DNA of 64,000 nt from assembly GCF_024499015.1 (NCBI RefSeq), contig NZ_CP098604.1, positions 4,526,001-4,590,000 on the forward strand, given 5' to 3'. The notes under the pieces were generated by a model. The model ran no database searches, was not told the origin of the DNA, and saw only the letters and a list, made by a program, of their open reading frames with translations. The stretch is from Xanthomonas hortorum pv. pelargonii (GTDB lineage: Bacteria; Pseudomonadota; Gammaproteobacteria; Xanthomonadales; Xanthomonadaceae). Below are positions 8,865 to 17,899 of the stretch, piece by piece. The translations under genes were made by a program, and so were the position numbers. Each line of letters opens with the position of its first letter. The stretch's first letter is position 1.

Positions 8865-10978
8865 CTCAGGTGCGCTTTGGGTTGCAGGCACGTTTTCTAT
8901 TGGTGATGGCGCTGACGTTGCTGCTGGTCGGTGCGATTCTGGCCTCGTTGCTGCAACGCCAGAGCGCGATGCAGCGCGAGGTGCGCGGGCTCAGTGCGCA
9001 GATCCTGCACGAGCTGTTCGATCGCAGCCTGCGCTCGCGTGGCGAAACACTGGCCACCGAGCTGGCAGCCGGCCTTGCCAATCCGCTCTACTACTCCGAC
9101 CTGGGAGCGGTGGGTGCATTGGTGCGCAACGCGTCGCGTCAGCAGGTGGTGAGTTACGTGCTGGTGTTCGACCGACGTGGCCGGCTGGTGCACGACGGCA
9201 CGCCGACTTTGCAGCGCTACGGTCAGACGATGAACGACCCGCTGGCGGCCAAGGCGGCCAGCGCGCGCACCATGTTGCTGCAATCCTCGCCCGAGGTGCT
9301 GGATGTGACGGTGCCGATCAAGATCGGCGACCAGCGCATCGGCGGCGTGCGCGTGGGCATGTCGCGCGAGCGGGTACGCAAGATCGAGTCTGGCGCGAAT
9401 CTGACCCTGGTGCAGAACCTCAACGCGATCGGCAAGCGCGATCTTGGCTGGCTACTGGTGCTGCTGGCTGCATTGGTCGCATTGGGTGTGTTGCTGGCCA
9501 TCTACGTGCAGCGCACGCTGGTGGCGCCGGTGCGCTTGCTGGCTGCAGCGGCCAAGCAGATCGAGCGTGGCGATTACGCAGTGCAACTGCCGCCGCATCC
9601 GCGCAACGACGAAATCGGCGAGTTGATGTCCGCGTTCGGGCGCATGAGCGAAAGCATCGCCCGGCACGATCGCGAGGTGCGCCACATGGCCTACACCGAC
9701 GCGTTGACCGGGTTAACCAACCGGCTGGGCTTCCGCGAAGGCCTGGACCATCTGCTCAATACCGCGCGCAGCACCGACAGCAAACTGGCGCTGCTGTTTG
9801 CCGATATCGACGATTTCAAGCGCGTCAATGACACGCTCGGGCACGAGGCCGGCGATGAGGCGCTGCTGCAGTTCGCCAGCCGCATCAGCCGTGCGGTGGG
9901 TGCATTGGGTGGCGACGATGCGATTCTGGCGCGTTTCGGCGGCGACGAGTTCGTGATCCTGCTGCAGAGCGGCGATGTCACGCTGCTGGCTGCCCAGCTC
10001 GCAGACCGGCTGGTGCACGAGTTGAGCCGGCCGTTGAACGTGCAGGGCCGCGAGGTGTTCCTGGGCACCTCGATCGGCATCACGTTGTTCCCGGACGATG
10101 CCAACGACGCCACCGCGCTGTTGAAGAACGGCGACATCGCGATGTACCAGGCCAAGGTCGCCGGCAAGAACTGCCATCGCTTCTATAGCCGCGCTGCCGA
10201 TCATGCGGTGGAGCGCCGCGTGCATATGGAGCATGAGCTGCGCGGCGCCTGGGAGCGCGACGAGTTGCGGCTGGTCTATCAACCGATCTACCGCACCATC
10301 GACCGTGTGCTGGTCGGTGTGGAGGTGTTGCTGCGCTGGCAGCACCCGGCGCTCGGCACGATTCCGCCGTCCACCTTTATCGATATTGCCGAGCAGAGCG
10401 GCCTGATCGAAGTGATCGGCCCCAAGGTGCTGCGCGCGGCCTGCCTGGAAGCGGCGCAGTGGCCGGCGACGGGCGAAAACCTGTTCATTTCGGTCAATGT
10501 GTCGCCGCGGCAACTGCGCAGCGGCGATCTGATCGACACCGTGGCCGAGTGCCTGGCCGAGTCCGGCTTGCCGGCCGCACGCCTGCATCTGGAGCTGACC
10601 GAAACCGCGGTGATCGGCGATGAAATGATGGCCGCCAGCCTGCTCGATCAGTTGCACCGCACCGGGGTGAAGGTGTGGCTGGACGATTTCGGTACCGGCT
10701 TCTCCGGCCTGAGCCATCTGCGCCAGGTGCCGGTGGACGGGGTCAAGATCGACAAGAGTTTCATTGCCGACCTGCAGCGCGACCCGGACGATCTGGCGCT
10801 GACCACGGCCATCATCGGCATGGCGCATTCGCTGGGAATCACGGTGGTGGCCGAGGGAATCGAGCAAGAAGCGCAATTCAATCTGCTACGCGATCGCGGC
10901 TGCGACCTGGGCCAGGGCTACTGGTTCAGCAGGCCGCTGAGCCCGGCCGATTTGGTCAAGCTGATCGCGGCGGGGTGA
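8861..10978 (+). CDS. Membrane GGDEF-EAL c-di-GMP signalling protein
   Basis: 705 residues: membrane segment about 12-31, periplasmic sensor of about 160 residues, second membrane segment about 195-217, HAMP-like linker (APVRLLAAAAKQIERGDY), GGDEF domain with intact RFGGDEFVIL (GGDEF at 360-364), and an EAL domain. The EAL signature reads EVLLRW (about 488) rather than EALLRW, while ELTETAVI, LDDFGTGFSGLSHL (about 608) and VKIDKSFI are kept, so phosphodiesterase activity is plausible. Co-translated with the preceding binding protein, it looks like a ligand-responsive c-di-GMP switch. Confidence 0.88.
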   Translation: MTQVRFGLQARFLLVMALTLLLVGAILASLLQRQSAMQREVRGLSAQILHELFDRSLRSRGETLATELAAGLANPLYYSDLGAVGALVRNASRQQVVSYVLVFDRRGRLVHDGTPTLQRYGQTMNDPLAAKAASARTMLLQSSPEVLDVTVPIKIGDQRIGGVRVGMSRERVRKIESGANLTLVQNLNAIGKRDLGWLLVLLAALVALGVLLAIYVQRTLVAPVRLLAAAAKQIERGDYAVQLPPHPRNDEIGELMSAFGRMSESIARHDREVRHMAYTDALTGLTNRLGFREGLDHLLNTARSTDSKLALLFADIDDFKRVNDTLGHEAGDEALLQFASRISRAVGALGGDDAILARFGGDEFVILLQSGDVTLLAAQLADRLVHELSRPLNVQGREVFLGTSIGITLFPDDANDATALLKNGDIAMYQAKVAGKNCHRFYSRAADHAVERRVHMEHELRGAWERDELRLVYQPIYRTIDRVLVGVEVLLRWQHPALGTIPPSTFIDIAEQSGLIEVIGPKVLRAACLEAAQWPATGENLFISVNVSPRQLRSGDLIDTVAECLAESGLPAARLHLELTETAVIGDEMMAASLLDQLHRTGVKVWLDDFGTGFSGLSHLRQVPVDGVKIDKSFIADLQRDPDDLALTTAIIGMAHSLGITVVAEGIEQEAQFNLLRDRGCDLGQGYWFSRPLSPADLVKLIAAG

Positions 10979-11018
10979 GTGGCATACGTAGGTTGGATAA
11001 CGTGCCATAGCGCGGTGC

Positions 11019-11086
11019 GTAGGAGCGTGCCTGCGCGCGACGGGGCGTTACCGGGAAGGCTTCATCGCGCCCAGGGGCGCTCCTAC
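11019..11086. repeat. GTAGGAGCG...CGCTCCTAC repeat (copy 2)
   Basis: The 68-bp partner of the repeat at 6080, with the same termini and a shared GGGAAGGCTTCATCGCG core. It lies between the 3' ends of the GGDEF-EAL gene and epmB and may help separate their transcripts. Confidence 0.8.
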
Positions 11087-11110
11087 AGTGAACGCGCGCC
11101 GCGGTGGGGA

Positions 11111-12139
11111 TTACAGCGGCCGTTTGCCGGTATCGCCAGGAATCTCGCGCACCAGGCGCGGCACCAGATAACCCGACAGACGCGTTGCCAGTTCGGTATG
11201 CAGGACGCGTGCGTGTGCATCGTCCACTTCGAAATGCGCCACACCGGCGACCCGGTCGAGCTGGTGCAGGTAGTAGGGCAGCACACCGGCGGCGAAGCTG
11301 CGTTCGCTCAAGGTGGCCAGTGCGTCCACGCTGTCGTTGACCCCGCGCAGCAGCACCGCCTGATTGAGCAGTTGCGCGCCGGTGTCGCGCAGGGCACGCA
11401 TGGCCGCATCCACGGCGGTATCGAATTCGTTGGCGTGGTTGGCATGGATCACGAACGCCACCGGCCAGGGCAGGCTGCGCAGCCAGGCCAGCAGCGGCGC
11501 ATCGACGCGCTCGGGCAGCACTACCGGCAGCCGGCTGTGGATGCGCAGGCGTTTGATGTGGCCGATGGCGGCCAGCGCGTCGGTGAGTTCGGCCAGTTTG
11601 CCGGTGGCCAGCGACAGCGGGTCGCCGCCGGACAGCAGCACTTCGTCGATGCTGGGGTCGGCGGCGATCGCGGCCACCGCCTCGCGCCAGCCATCGCGCG
11701 CGGCGGTTTCTTCGGCGTACGGGAAGTGGCGGCGGAAGCAGTAGCGGCAGTGCACCGCGCAACTGCCGGTGGCGATCAGCAGGGCGCGGCCGCGGTATTT
11801 CTGGATCACACCGTCTGCGGTCTTGGCGGCGCCATCGCCGACCGCATCCAGGCCGAAGCCCGGTACCGGCCGCATTTCGGCATCCAGCGGCAGTACCTGG
11901 CGCAGCAATGGATCGTGCAGGTCGCCACGGCCCATGCGCGCCACGAACGCGCGTGGTACCCGCAGCGGGAACTGGGCGGCTGCCTCTGCGCTGATGCCGG
12001 CAGCCGCCGCGTCCAGGCCCAGCAGCGCCAGTAGCTCGCGTGGGTCGCGCACGGCATCGCGCCACTGCTGCTGCCAGCGGTGCGGCTGCAGGGTGGGAGG
12101 CGGAGATGGCTGTAAGGCGAGGGGGGCTGCGGGTATCAT
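11111..12139 (-). CDS. epmB: EF-P beta-lysylation protein (lysine 2,3-aminomutase EpmB)
   Basis: Radical-SAM, PLP-dependent enzyme that makes (R)-beta-lysine used to modify Lys34 of EF-P. 342 residues from ATG 12139. The iron-sulfur motif [15 protein letters not shown] gives CxxxCxx[11 protein letters not shown] and [13 protein letters not shown] are family blocks. It is divergent from efp, its substrate's gene, which supports the assignment over a free lysine 2,3-aminomutase. EpmA, the ligase, is not in this window. Confidence 0.92.
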   Translation of the reverse strand: MIPAAPLALQPSPPPTLQPHRWQQQWRDAVRDPRELLALLGLDAAAAGISAEAAAQFPLRVPRAFVARMGRGDLHDPLLRQVLPLDAEMRPVPGFGLDAVGDGAAKTADGVIQKYRGRALLIATGSCAVHCRYCFRRHFPYAEETAARDGWREAVAAIAADPSIDEVLLSGGDPLSLATGKLAELTDALAAIGHIKRLRIHSRLPVVLPERVDAPLLAWLRSLPWPVAFVIHANHANEFDTAVDAAMRALRDTGAQLLNQAVLLRGVNDSVDALATLSERSFAAGVLPYYLHQLDRVAGVAHFEVDDAHARVLHTELATRLSGYLVPRLVREIPGDTGKRPL

Positions 12140-12192
12140 GTGCGGTCACAAAACCAATGCCCGCCGGTTGCGGCGGGCGCCCCATTCTAATC

Positions 12193-12219
12193 CGACCTGC
12201 CACGGCCTGTGGCAGGTCG
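12193..12219 (+). promoter_or_regulatory. Perfect hairpin in the efp leader
   Basis: An 11-bp perfect stem CGACCTGCCAC / GTGGCAGGTCG with loop GGCCT ends 23 bp before the efp ATG, just upstream of the ribosome binding site AGGAG (12231-12235). A second 8-bp hairpin (GCCCGCCG/CGGCGGGC) is at 12159-12178. Neither has a T-run directly after it; the 3' one is followed by TGGTCTTAT. They could be mRNA-stabilising or attenuating structures. Confidence 0.5.
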
Positions 12220-12242
12220 TGGTCTTATCGAGGAGCTGCACC

Positions 12243-12809
12243 ATGGCCACTGTTGGCATGAACGACGTCAAGAACGGCATGAAGATCCTGGTCAACAACG
12301 AGCCGGCGGTCATCACCGAGACCGAATACGTCAAGCCGGGCAAGGGCCAGGCCTTTACCCGCATGAAGTACCGCTTCATCAAGTCCGGTCGCGTGGTCGA
12401 AATGACCATGAAGGCGACCGACGACGTGGAAGTGGCCGACGTCGTCGATACCGACATGCGTTACCTGTACAGCGATGGCGAGTACTGGCACTTCATGGAC
12501 CCGGAAACCTTCGAGCAGGTGCAGACCGACAAGGCCGGCATGGGCGGCGCCGAGAAGTGGCTCAAGGGCGAGGAAGACTGCATCGTGACCTTGTGGAATG
12601 CCGCGCCGATCTGGGTGCAGCCGCCGAACTTCGTCGAGCTGAAGATCACCGAGACCGATCCGGGTGTGCGCGGCGATACCTCTGGTGGGGGCGGCAAGCC
12701 GGCCACGCTGGAAACCGGTGCGGTGGTGCGCGTGCCGTTGTTCGTCAATCAGGACGAAATCATCAAGGTCGATACGCGTTCGGGCGAATACTCGGCGCGC
12801 GTCAAGTAA
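12243..12809 (+). CDS. efp: Elongation factor P
   Basis: Ribosome-binding factor that rescues stalling at polyproline. 188 residues with KOW-like N-domain and two OB domains; the loop KPGKGQAF places Lys34 as the beta-lysylation site, consistent with the divergent epmB. The C-terminal [27 protein letters not shown] is canonical. A strong AGGAG lies 7 bp before ATG 12243. Confidence 0.97.
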   Translation: MATVGMNDVKNGMKILVNNEPAVITETEYVKPGKGQAFTRMKYRFIKSGRVVEMTMKATDDVEVADVVDTDMRYLYSDGEYWHFMDPETFEQVQTDKAGMGGAEKWLKGEEDCIVTLWNAAPIWVQPPNFVELKITETDPGVRGDTSGGGGKPATLETGAVVRVPLFVNQDEIIKVDTRSGEYSARVK

Positions 12810-12814
12810 GCCGG

Positions 12815-13663
12815 ATGTACCCGGGACGCTGGCCTGGTCGAGCGGTACGCGGTGCCAGTGTCGTGTTGGGGCTGTGGGCTGCGCTCGCAGTGTGCCCGGT
12901 CTTTGCGCAATCGGCTGCTGCAACCTGCGGCGCCGGTGACGTGGCCGCCGTTGCTGCCATTGCAACCTCCGGGGTCGTGGGCGGCGCTGCAGCGACGGTG
13001 CCGGTCGAGCGTGTGGTGGCCCAGACCTGCAAGCCGTGGCCGAACGATCCGGCGATCCGGCTGGCGGCAATCGCATTTGCTGGCGACGCCCAGACCGTGC
13101 CTGGCGAGCGCGACCTTGAGTTGCGCGTGGCCATGCTCGATGCCGCCAGCGGCAAGGTGCTGGCGTTTTACGCGCAGGCAATGGGTGAGGATGCCGCCTT
13201 CGAACTCGCGGCCGACAGCCTGCGCCTGGATACCGCGCGCTACGACCTGGCCAAGGGCGTGCGCGCGATCGGCGTGGTGTTGCATAGCGACGCGCGTGGG
13301 CCTAGCTGCCCGGATTTTTACAGTAATCAGGCATTGACCTTGCTGGTGCGCGAGGGGCGTAGCTTGCGTCCGGTGCTGCAACGCGATCTCTATGCGTGGC
13401 AACGTGTGAAAGGCGAGCCGTGCAGTGTGGGGAAGAGCGATGTGATCACCGAGGTCGCCAATCTGAGCCTGAGCATGGCGCCGCAGGCACATGCCGGCTA
13501 TGCGGACATCGTGCTGACAGCCAACGTGTCTACCACGGAGAGCACCGCTGGCAGCGACACCGATACCGAACGCACCCGTCGCGTGCGCCAGATGCTGCGC
13601 TACAACGGCCAGCGCTATGTGCCTGTGGCCGGTGGCGATGCCAGCTGGCCGTTCGACAACTAA
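12815..13663 (+). CDS. Exported protein of unknown function
   Basis: Starts 5 bp after efp at ATG 12815; 282 residues. An N-terminal signal peptide is visible (VVLGLWAALAVCPVFAQS). The mature part begins with an Ala/Val-rich stretch (about 35-70), then a beta-rich domain with spaced cysteines (TCKPWP, GPSCPDF, GEPCSV). The final third has a Thr/Ser-rich STTESTAGSDTDTERTRR segment that looks flexible. I do not recognise the family. Close spacing suggests co-transcription with efp. Confidence 0.7.
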   Translation: MYPGRWPGRAVRGASVVLGLWAALAVCPVFAQSAAATCGAGDVAAVAAIATSGVVGGAAATVPVERVVAQTCKPWPNDPAIRLAAIAFAGDAQTVPGERDLELRVAMLDAASGKVLAFYAQAMGEDAAFELAADSLRLDTARYDLAKGVRAIGVVLHSDARGPSCPDFYSNQALTLLVREGRSLRPVLQRDLYAWQRVKGEPCSVGKSDVITEVANLSLSMAPQAHAGYADIVLTANVSTTESTAGSDTDTERTRRVRQMLRYNGQRYVPVAGGDASWPFDN

Positions 13664-13681
13664 CCCTTTATGGATCCTCTC

Positions 13682-15019
13682 ATGACCAATGCCCCTCCCG
13701 AAGCATGCGACCTGTTGATCGAAGCCGGCTACGTGGTGCCGATCGAACCGCATGCGGTGGTGCTCGAAGACCACGCGGTGGCGGTCAGCAACGGCGCCAT
13801 CGTGGCGATCCTGCCGATTGCCGAAGCGCGCGCACGGTTTGCGCCGAAGCAGACCGTTTCGCGGCCGGAGGCGGCGCTAATGCCGGGTCTGGTCAACGCG
13901 CACACGCATAACCCGATGACGCTGCTACGCGGCATTGCCGACGATCTGCCGCTGATGGTGTGGCTGCAGCAGCACATCTGGCCGGTTGAAGCGGCGGTGA
14001 TCGGGCCGGAGTTCGTGGCCGACGGCACCACGCTGGCGATCGCCGAGATGCTGCGTGGCGGCACCACCTGCGTCAACGAAAATTACTTCTTCGCCGATGT
14101 GCAGGCGGCGGTCTACAAGCAGCATGGCTTCCGCGCGCTGGTGGGCTCGGTGATCATCGATTTCCCCACCGCCTGGGCCTCGTCGGACGACGAATACTTC
14201 GCGCGTGCCGGTGAGTTGCACGACCAATGGCGCGACGATCCGCTGATCAGCACCGCGTTTGCGCCACATGCGCCTTACACGGTGAACGATGCCAACTTCG
14301 AGCGTGTGCGCATGCTGGCCGACCAGCTCGACCTGCCGGTGCATCTGCATACGCACGAGACCGCGCAGGAAGTGGCCGATTCGATCAAGCAGTATGGGCA
14401 GCGCCCGCTGGCGCGTCTGGATCGGTTGGGCCTGGTCAACGACCGCCTGATCGCCGTGCACATGACCCAGCTCACCGAGGCGGAAATCCATCTGTGCGCC
14501 GAGCGCGGCGTGAGCGTGGTGCATTGCCCCGAATCCAATCTCAAGCTGGCCTCGGGGTTTTGCCCGGCCTGCGCGCTGCAACGTGCCGGCGTGAACCTGG
14601 CCATCGGCACCGACGGCTGCGCCAGCAACAACGATCTGGACATGTTCAGCGAGAACCGCACCGCTGCCATTCTGGCCAAAGCGGTGGCCAACGATGCCAC
14701 TGCGCTGGATGCGGCCACCACCTTGCGTGCGGCCACGCTGGGCGGCGCGCGCGCGTTGGGCTTCGGCGACAAGATCGGTTCGATCGAAATCGGCAAGCAG
14801 GCCGATCTGGTCTGCGTGGATCTGTCTGCATTGGAGACCCAGCCGCTGCATCATGTGCTGTCGCAACTGATCTATTCCGCCGGCCGCCATCAGGTCACCG
14901 ATGTGTGGATCGCCGGCAAGCCCAAACTGGTACAGCGCGAGCTGGTCGACATGGATATCGCCGCCCTGGTCGCCAATGCGCGGCAGTGGCGCGACCGCAT
15001 CCGCACCGTCCGCGCCTGA
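13682..15019 (+). CDS. mtaD: Methylthioadenosine/S-adenosylhomocysteine deaminase (amidohydrolase)
   Basis: TRZ/ATZ-type amidohydrolase predicted to deaminate methylthioadenosine or S-adenosylhomocysteine. Zinc and catalytic motifs: [33 protein letters not shown] and [11 protein letters not shown] chose ATG 13682 (445 residues, [11 protein letters not shown]); ATG 13670 upstream is in frame with no better ribosome site. It precedes ubiG and a mupP-like phosphatase, the same trio as in Pseudomonas aeruginosa PA3170-PA3172, where the amidohydrolase is a methylthioadenosine deaminase. Confidence 0.82.
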   Translation: MTNAPPEACDLLIEAGYVVPIEPHAVVLEDHAVAVSNGAIVAILPIAEARARFAPKQTVSRPEAALMPGLVNAHTHNPMTLLRGIADDLPLMVWLQQHIWPVEAAVIGPEFVADGTTLAIAEMLRGGTTCVNENYFFADVQAAVYKQHGFRALVGSVIIDFPTAWASSDDEYFARAGELHDQWRDDPLISTAFAPHAPYTVNDANFERVRMLADQLDLPVHLHTHETAQEVADSIKQYGQRPLARLDRLGLVNDRLIAVHMTQLTEAEIHLCAERGVSVVHCPESNLKLASGFCPACALQRAGVNLAIGTDGCASNNDLDMFSENRTAAILAKAVANDATALDAATTLRAATLGGARALGFGDKIGSIEIGKQADLVCVDLSALETQPLHHVLSQLIYSAGRHQVTDVWIAGKPKLVQRELVDMDIAALVANARQWRDRIRTVRA

Positions 15020-15048
15020 GCGCGCGTCATCGCAACACGGAGCTCCGC

Positions 15049-15768
15049 ATGAATCCGAATACTCACACCACCTCCGGCAATTTTCACCAGAGCGAGCTGG
15101 ATAAATTCGCCGCGCTGGCAACGCGCTGGTGGGATGCCGATGGCCCGCAGAAGCCGCTGCATGCGCTGAACCCGGTACGTCTGGATTACGTGTCCGCGCG
15201 GCTGGATCTTGCCGGCGCGCGCGTGCTCGATGTCGGCTGCGGCGGCGGCTTGCTCAGCGAGTCGATGGCGCGTCTGGGCGCGCAGGTCACTGCGATCGAT
15301 CTGGCGCCGGAGCTGGTCAAGGTGGCGCGCCTGCACAGCCTGGAATCGGGCGTGCAGGTGGATTACCGCGTGCAGTCGGTGGAAGACCTGGCTGCCGAGC
15401 AGCCGGGCAGTTTCGATGCGGTGACCTGCATGGAAATGCTCGAACACGTGCCGGACCCCACGGCGATCATTCGCGCCTGTGCCAGCCTGCTCAAGCCGGG
15501 CGGCAAGCTGTTTTTGTCCACGCTCAATCGCACCCCGGCCGCGTTCGCGCTGGCGGTGGTCGGCGCCGAATACATCGCGCGGTTGCTGCCAAAAGGCACC
15601 CATCACTACAAGGATTTCATCAAGCCGGCAGAACTTGCGGCCTGGTTGCGCAGCGCCGAGCTGCAGCTGGAAGACGTCAGCGGCATGCTGTACGAGCCGT
15701 GGCGCAATCGTGCGCGGCTGTCTTCGCGCACGGAAGTGAATTACCTGGCCTATGCGGTGAAGCCGTGA
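15049..15768 (+). CDS. ubiG: Ubiquinone biosynthesis O-methyltransferase UbiG
   Basis: SAM-dependent methyltransferase doing both O-methylations of ubiquinone synthesis. 239 residues from ATG 15049, with GGAG 8 bp upstream. SAM motif [15 protein letters not shown], UbiG-specific [19 protein letters not shown] at the N-terminus, and the membrane-associating region [16 protein letters not shown] near residue 180. Part of the mtaD-ubiG-mupP run. Confidence 0.95.
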   Translation: MNPNTHTTSGNFHQSELDKFAALATRWWDADGPQKPLHALNPVRLDYVSARLDLAGARVLDVGCGGGLLSESMARLGAQVTAIDLAPELVKVARLHSLESGVQVDYRVQSVEDLAAEQPGSFDAVTCMEMLEHVPDPTAIIRACASLLKPGGKLFLSTLNRTPAAFALAVVGAEYIARLLPKGTHHYKDFIKPAELAAWLRSAELQLEDVSGMLYEPWRNRARLSSRTEVNYLAYAVKP

Positions 15769-15883
15769 CGAGCAGGGATTGGGGAGTGGGGAGTCGGGAT
15801 TGGCAACAGCAGGCGCGTGCTTGATGTCTGCGCATTCCCACCTTGCGGATGGCGATACGCAGCCGTCCAGCGGCGTGGCGTCT

Positions 15884-16549
15884 ATGAATTTCCCGCGTGC
15901 GGTGTTGTTCGATCTGGATGGCACCTTGCTTGATAGCGCGCCGGACATGCTGGCCACTGTCAACGCGATGCTGAGCGAGCGGGGACGTGCGCCGATCGCG
16001 TTGGCGCAGCTGCGCCCGGTGGTGTCGAAAGGGTCGCGCGCGATGCTGGCGGTTGCGTTTGCCGAACTGGCTGCGGACGCACGCGATGCCTTGGTGCCGG
16101 AATTCCTGCGTCGCTATGAAGCTTTGATCGGCACGCAGTCGCAGCTGTTCGAGGGTGTCGAAGAACTGCTGCTACGGCTGGATCGTGCGGGGTGCGTGTG
16201 GGGCATTGTCACCAACAAGCCCGAATATCTGGCGCGGCTGATCCTGCCGCAACTGGGCTGGGAGCAGCGCTGCGCGGTGTTGATCGGCGGCGATACGCTA
16301 GCCGAGCGCAAGCCGCATCCGTTGCCGTTGCTGACAGCTGCCGAACGCATCGGCATTGCGCCTGCGCAATGCGTCTATGTGGGCGACGATGAGCGCGACA
16401 TCCTGGCCGCACGCGCGGCAGCGATGCCATCGGTAGCGGTGTTGTGGGGCTATCGGCTGCACGATGACGATCCCTTGAGTTGGCAAGCCGATGTGTTGGT
16501 CGAGCAGCCGCAACTGTTGTGGGATGCCGCGACGTGGCCGCAGCCCTGA
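15884..16549 (+). CDS. mupP: HAD phosphatase, MupP/phosphoglycolate phosphatase type
   Basis: HAD-family phosphatase with DLDGTLLDSAPDM (catalytic Asp), IVTNKPEYL, RKPHPLPLL and YVGDDERDI. Annotators usually call it phosphoglycolate phosphatase, but in Pseudomonas the ubiG-linked member is MupP, which dephosphorylates N-acetylmuramic acid 6-phosphate in peptidoglycan recycling; synteny favours that role here. From ATG 15884 it has 221 residues (MNFPRAVLFDLDG). An in-frame ATG at 15824 would add 20 residues; upstream lies a GGGAGTCGGG-type repeat. Confidence 0.8.
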   Translation: MNFPRAVLFDLDGTLLDSAPDMLATVNAMLSERGRAPIALAQLRPVVSKGSRAMLAVAFAELAADARDALVPEFLRRYEALIGTQSQLFEGVEELLLRLDRAGCVWGIVTNKPEYLARLILPQLGWEQRCAVLIGGDTLAERKPHPLPLLTAAERIGIAPAQCVYVGDDERDILAARAAAMPSVAVLWGYRLHDDDPLSWQADVLVEQPQLLWDAATWPQP

Positions 16550-16577
16550 TCTTCTTTCGTTTCTTTCTGGACCCGCC

Positions 16578-17267
16578 ATGAGCCAATCCAGCGCTCTCGA
16601 CAGTTTTCTCGACAAGTGGCGCACCCGCTGGCCGGAATGGTCGGTTGCCGAGCCTTTCATTCCGCAACCGCAACGCCCACTGGCTGCCGCCTGGTTTGCG
16701 TTGCTGCAGGAATGGGAAGACATCATGAATATCGCCGGCGACCCATTGCCGGCCGATGCCAAGCTGGCCTGGTGGCAGCAGGAGCTGCGCGATTGGTCCC
16801 AGCAGCGCTCGCGGCATCCGCTCGGGCGCGTGTTGGAACCGGTGCGTGCGCCATGGGCGCAATTGGCCGACACCTTGCCAGCGATGCAGGACGCCCGCGT
16901 GCCGCCGCAATCGTTGCAGCAAGCGCTGGACAGCTTGCGCGGCTTTGCCGAGGCCGTGGTCGCAGTCGAGGCGGTGATGTTTACGCGCAACCAGCCTGGC
17001 GATGCCACGGCGGTGGCGGTGCAATGGCTGGACGCACGTCAGCGTGTGGCCGGCGACAGCGCAACGCCCGGCGGCATGACAACCGCTGCATGGCGCGCGC
17101 AATTGCTGCGGGCCTGGCCGCGCAAGCCTGCGTTGGCGCGGCCGCATCGGGTGTGGTCGCGGCTGGCCCGTTTGCGCTTGCAGCGCGAACTCGCCGGGAA
17201 GGCGGCGTATCCGCCGCCGGTGCAGCAGTTGTGGCATAGCTGGCGTGCGGCCAGCGGTGCGGACTAA
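16578..17267 (+). CDS. Squalene/phytoene synthase-like protein
   Basis: 229 residues, all-helical composition. The N-terminal segment (AWFALLQEWEDIMNIAGDPLPADAKLAWWQQEL) resembles the KLAWWRQEL region of squalene/phytoene synthase-like proteins, but the two Asp-rich DxxxD motifs of true synthases are not obvious, so isoprenoid synthase activity is doubtful. It follows mupP by 28 bp, so it probably shares its transcript. The TAA stop lies inside a repeat terminus (CTAAGAGCGACTAACAAAA). Confidence 0.55.
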   Translation: MSQSSALDSFLDKWRTRWPEWSVAEPFIPQPQRPLAAAWFALLQEWEDIMNIAGDPLPADAKLAWWQQELRDWSQQRSRHPLGRVLEPVRAPWAQLADTLPAMQDARVPPQSLQQALDSLRGFAEAVVAVEAVMFTRNQPGDATAVAVQWLDARQRVAGDSATPGGMTTAAWRAQLLRAWPRKPALARPHRVWSRLARLRLQRELAGKAAYPPPVQQLWHSWRAASGAD

Positions 17268-17286
17268 GAGCGACTAACAAAATACT
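17264..17286 (+). repeat. Terminal-repeat-like motif at locus 2
   Basis: CTAAGAGCGACTAACAAAA followed by TACT matches 19 of the first 19 bases of the 24-bp inverted terminus found at the restored right end of the unit 19820-21203. It starts within the stop codon of the preceding gene, so insertion of the unit may have set that gene's end. No opposite terminus is seen before 17900. Confidence 0.65.
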
Positions 17287-17488
17287 GTGCTCACTGCCAG
17301 TTGGGCGCGGCCGGTTTTGTGGTTCCCATCAGCCACGACCACGTTAACCGGTGCGATGCCTTTGACTGACGAAGCTTCTTATCGCATCTAATTACGATAT
17401 GACTCGAAATCTCGTTCGTCTTGAAGCGATGAGAGAGTGTGGATAGAGCAAATTGCAGGGCGGATGATCTGCGGGTTGGTCGCAGGGC

Positions 17489-17590
17489 CCTTGCCCGCCC
17501 ACCATCGCGGGACACGCCGCAAGTACGTCCATGTAGGCTCTTACGCGGCATCCATGCCGCGTAAGGTCCCGCGACGGTGGGCGGGCAAGG
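17489..17590 (+). repeat. Structured repeat A, locus 2
   Basis: Same 102-bp A element as at 3865, with identical stem design and palindrome. The conserved CAGTCGAGATGGTCGGT tail follows. The gap 17268-17899 contains only this A/B pair and flanks; short reading frames through it are by-products of the repeat. Confidence 0.9.
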
Positions 17591-17730
17591 GCCAGTCGAG
17601 ATGGTCGGTATGCATAGTTGCAAGCAAGGCATGACATGCGCTGTCTAGATAACTGCGCGTCCGATCAGCTTCGCAACGCAACGAGATCAACAGGCAGGCT
17701 TTCAACAAAGTAACCGGCTCACTTTCTGGT

Positions 17731-17833
17731 GCGGTGTCCTCGCCGCTTGCGGGACCGTGTGGCGGCATGGATGCCGCCACCGAGCCTACAAGGACGTACT
17801 TGCGGCGTGTCCCGCGAGCGGTAAGGGCGCCGC
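17731..17833 (+). repeat. Structured repeat B, locus 2
   Basis: B element, 140 bp after the A element and in the same relative orientation as at loci 1 and 4. The outer arm has changed on both sides (CCTCGCCGC / GCGGTAAGGGCGCCGC), partly preserving the stem, which suggests selection or conversion for folding. Confidence 0.88.
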
Positions 17834-17899
17834 GCCCTCGACCAACCGAGTGTCGATGCAGGGTTGCAAGCAGTGCATGCAGCACTGCTTCAAGCAAGA

